From Dallia pectoralis (lineage: Eukaryota; Chordata; Actinopteri; Esociformes; Umbridae): a DNA stretch of 64,000 nucleotides. Positions 63,625-64,000 of the stretch are shown here, piece after piece (the stretch's first letter is position 1; each line of letters begins with the position of its first letter). A model generated the notes under the pieces. That model worked only from the letters and a program-made list of their open reading frames with translations, was not told where the DNA came from and did no database searches. The stretch lies in the NCBI GenBank assembly GCA_029465975.1, contig CM055730.1, forward strand, positions 23,806,344-23,870,343, given 5' to 3'. Position numbers and translations under genes: made by a program.

Positions 63625-64000
63625 GGGATGTAAACAGTTAATCGACTATCAGAATTTACTTGATTAAATTAAGTTAATTGTTGGTTAATTGAACATTGCA
63701 ATCAAAGACCGTTTTCCACAGGACGTAGGTGTAAAAAAAAAAAACAAGCATGAGGCGGTCAAAACGGAGTGGAGTGTGGGAGCATTTCAAATGAATAAAT
63801 GATAACAAAGACACCCAATGTAAACTCTGCGGTACTACGTTTAAGTTCAGCAGCTCTACAAGTTCGCTAAGATACCACCTTCATAACTTGCATGCAGCCG
63901 TGTTGCAGGGAGGAATTTTGTCGCCTTCACAACCTACAATCTCTGCTGTGGTGGGGCCATTATCTGTATTGTATTGCAACTGGTACAATAAAACAAACTG
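63625..64000 (+). mobile_element. BED-finger hAT element, left end, runs off the window
   Basis: Left terminus near 63624 (tagggatgtaaacagttaat). From 63751 the text reads MRRSKRSGVWEHFK, stop, INDNKDTQCKLCGTTFKFSS, SSLRYHLHNLHAAV: a BED zinc finger (C-x2-C ... H-x4-H). The in-frame stop after WEHFK suggests a dead copy. The far end is outside. Confidence 0.7.

Overview
This window is vertebrate nuclear DNA, almost certainly from a ray-finned fish. The genes are split into short exons with GT-AG introns. The introns and flanks are packed with element types abundant in teleosts: Tc1-like, pogo-like and hAT DNA transposons, LINEs (L1, L2/CR1 and Rex1-like) and Ty3/gypsy fragments. A few Tc1 ends look like those common in pike and salmonids, but I cannot name the species.

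Three host genes are present. (1) ABCC2 (MRP2/cMOAT), plus strand, 13741-46923, is complete: 32 coding exons, all phases consistent, 4809 nt including the stop, 1602 residues, no internal stop or frameshift. (2) CUTC, minus strand, 62338-51863, is complete from the chosen start: 8 coding exons, 756 nt, 251 residues. (3) COX15, plus strand: only the first coding exon (62843-62917) is inside the window. CUTC and COX15 are head to head with about 500 bp between start codons, and that interval holds a perfect CRE and an inverted CCAAT box. ABCC2 and CUTC converge on a 4.9 kb repeat-filled spacer.

Layout: 1-13740 is an upstream graveyard holding a broken retroelement ORF, a histone H2A-like pseudogene, a gypsy pol remnant carrying a MITE, a LINE copy with a 16-bp target-site duplication (TSD), and a LINE endonuclease fragment split by a pogo-like element. 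13741-46923 is ABCC2, whose introns hold four tandem arrays, three of them tied to reverse-transcriptase fragments, plus many DNA transposon remnants. 46924-51862 is the intergenic repeat cluster. 51863-62338 is CUTC, whose first intron (7.9 kb) contains an L2-like LINE split by a hAT element with an 8-bp TSD. 62339-64000 is the shared promoter, COX15 exon 1 and the start of its first intron, which receives another BED-finger hAT element.

The genes are functionally separate: ABCC2 exports conjugated anions at apical membranes, CUTC is a copper-binding protein, and COX15 is a mitochondrial heme A synthesis factor. I found no operon, CRISPR array or defence-type system. The most unusual material is the pair of 42-bp minisatellites that look like an amplified piece of a LINE reverse transcriptase, the nested transposons with readable TSDs, and the short tandem repeat that extends the ABCC2 C terminus while keeping its PDZ ligand.
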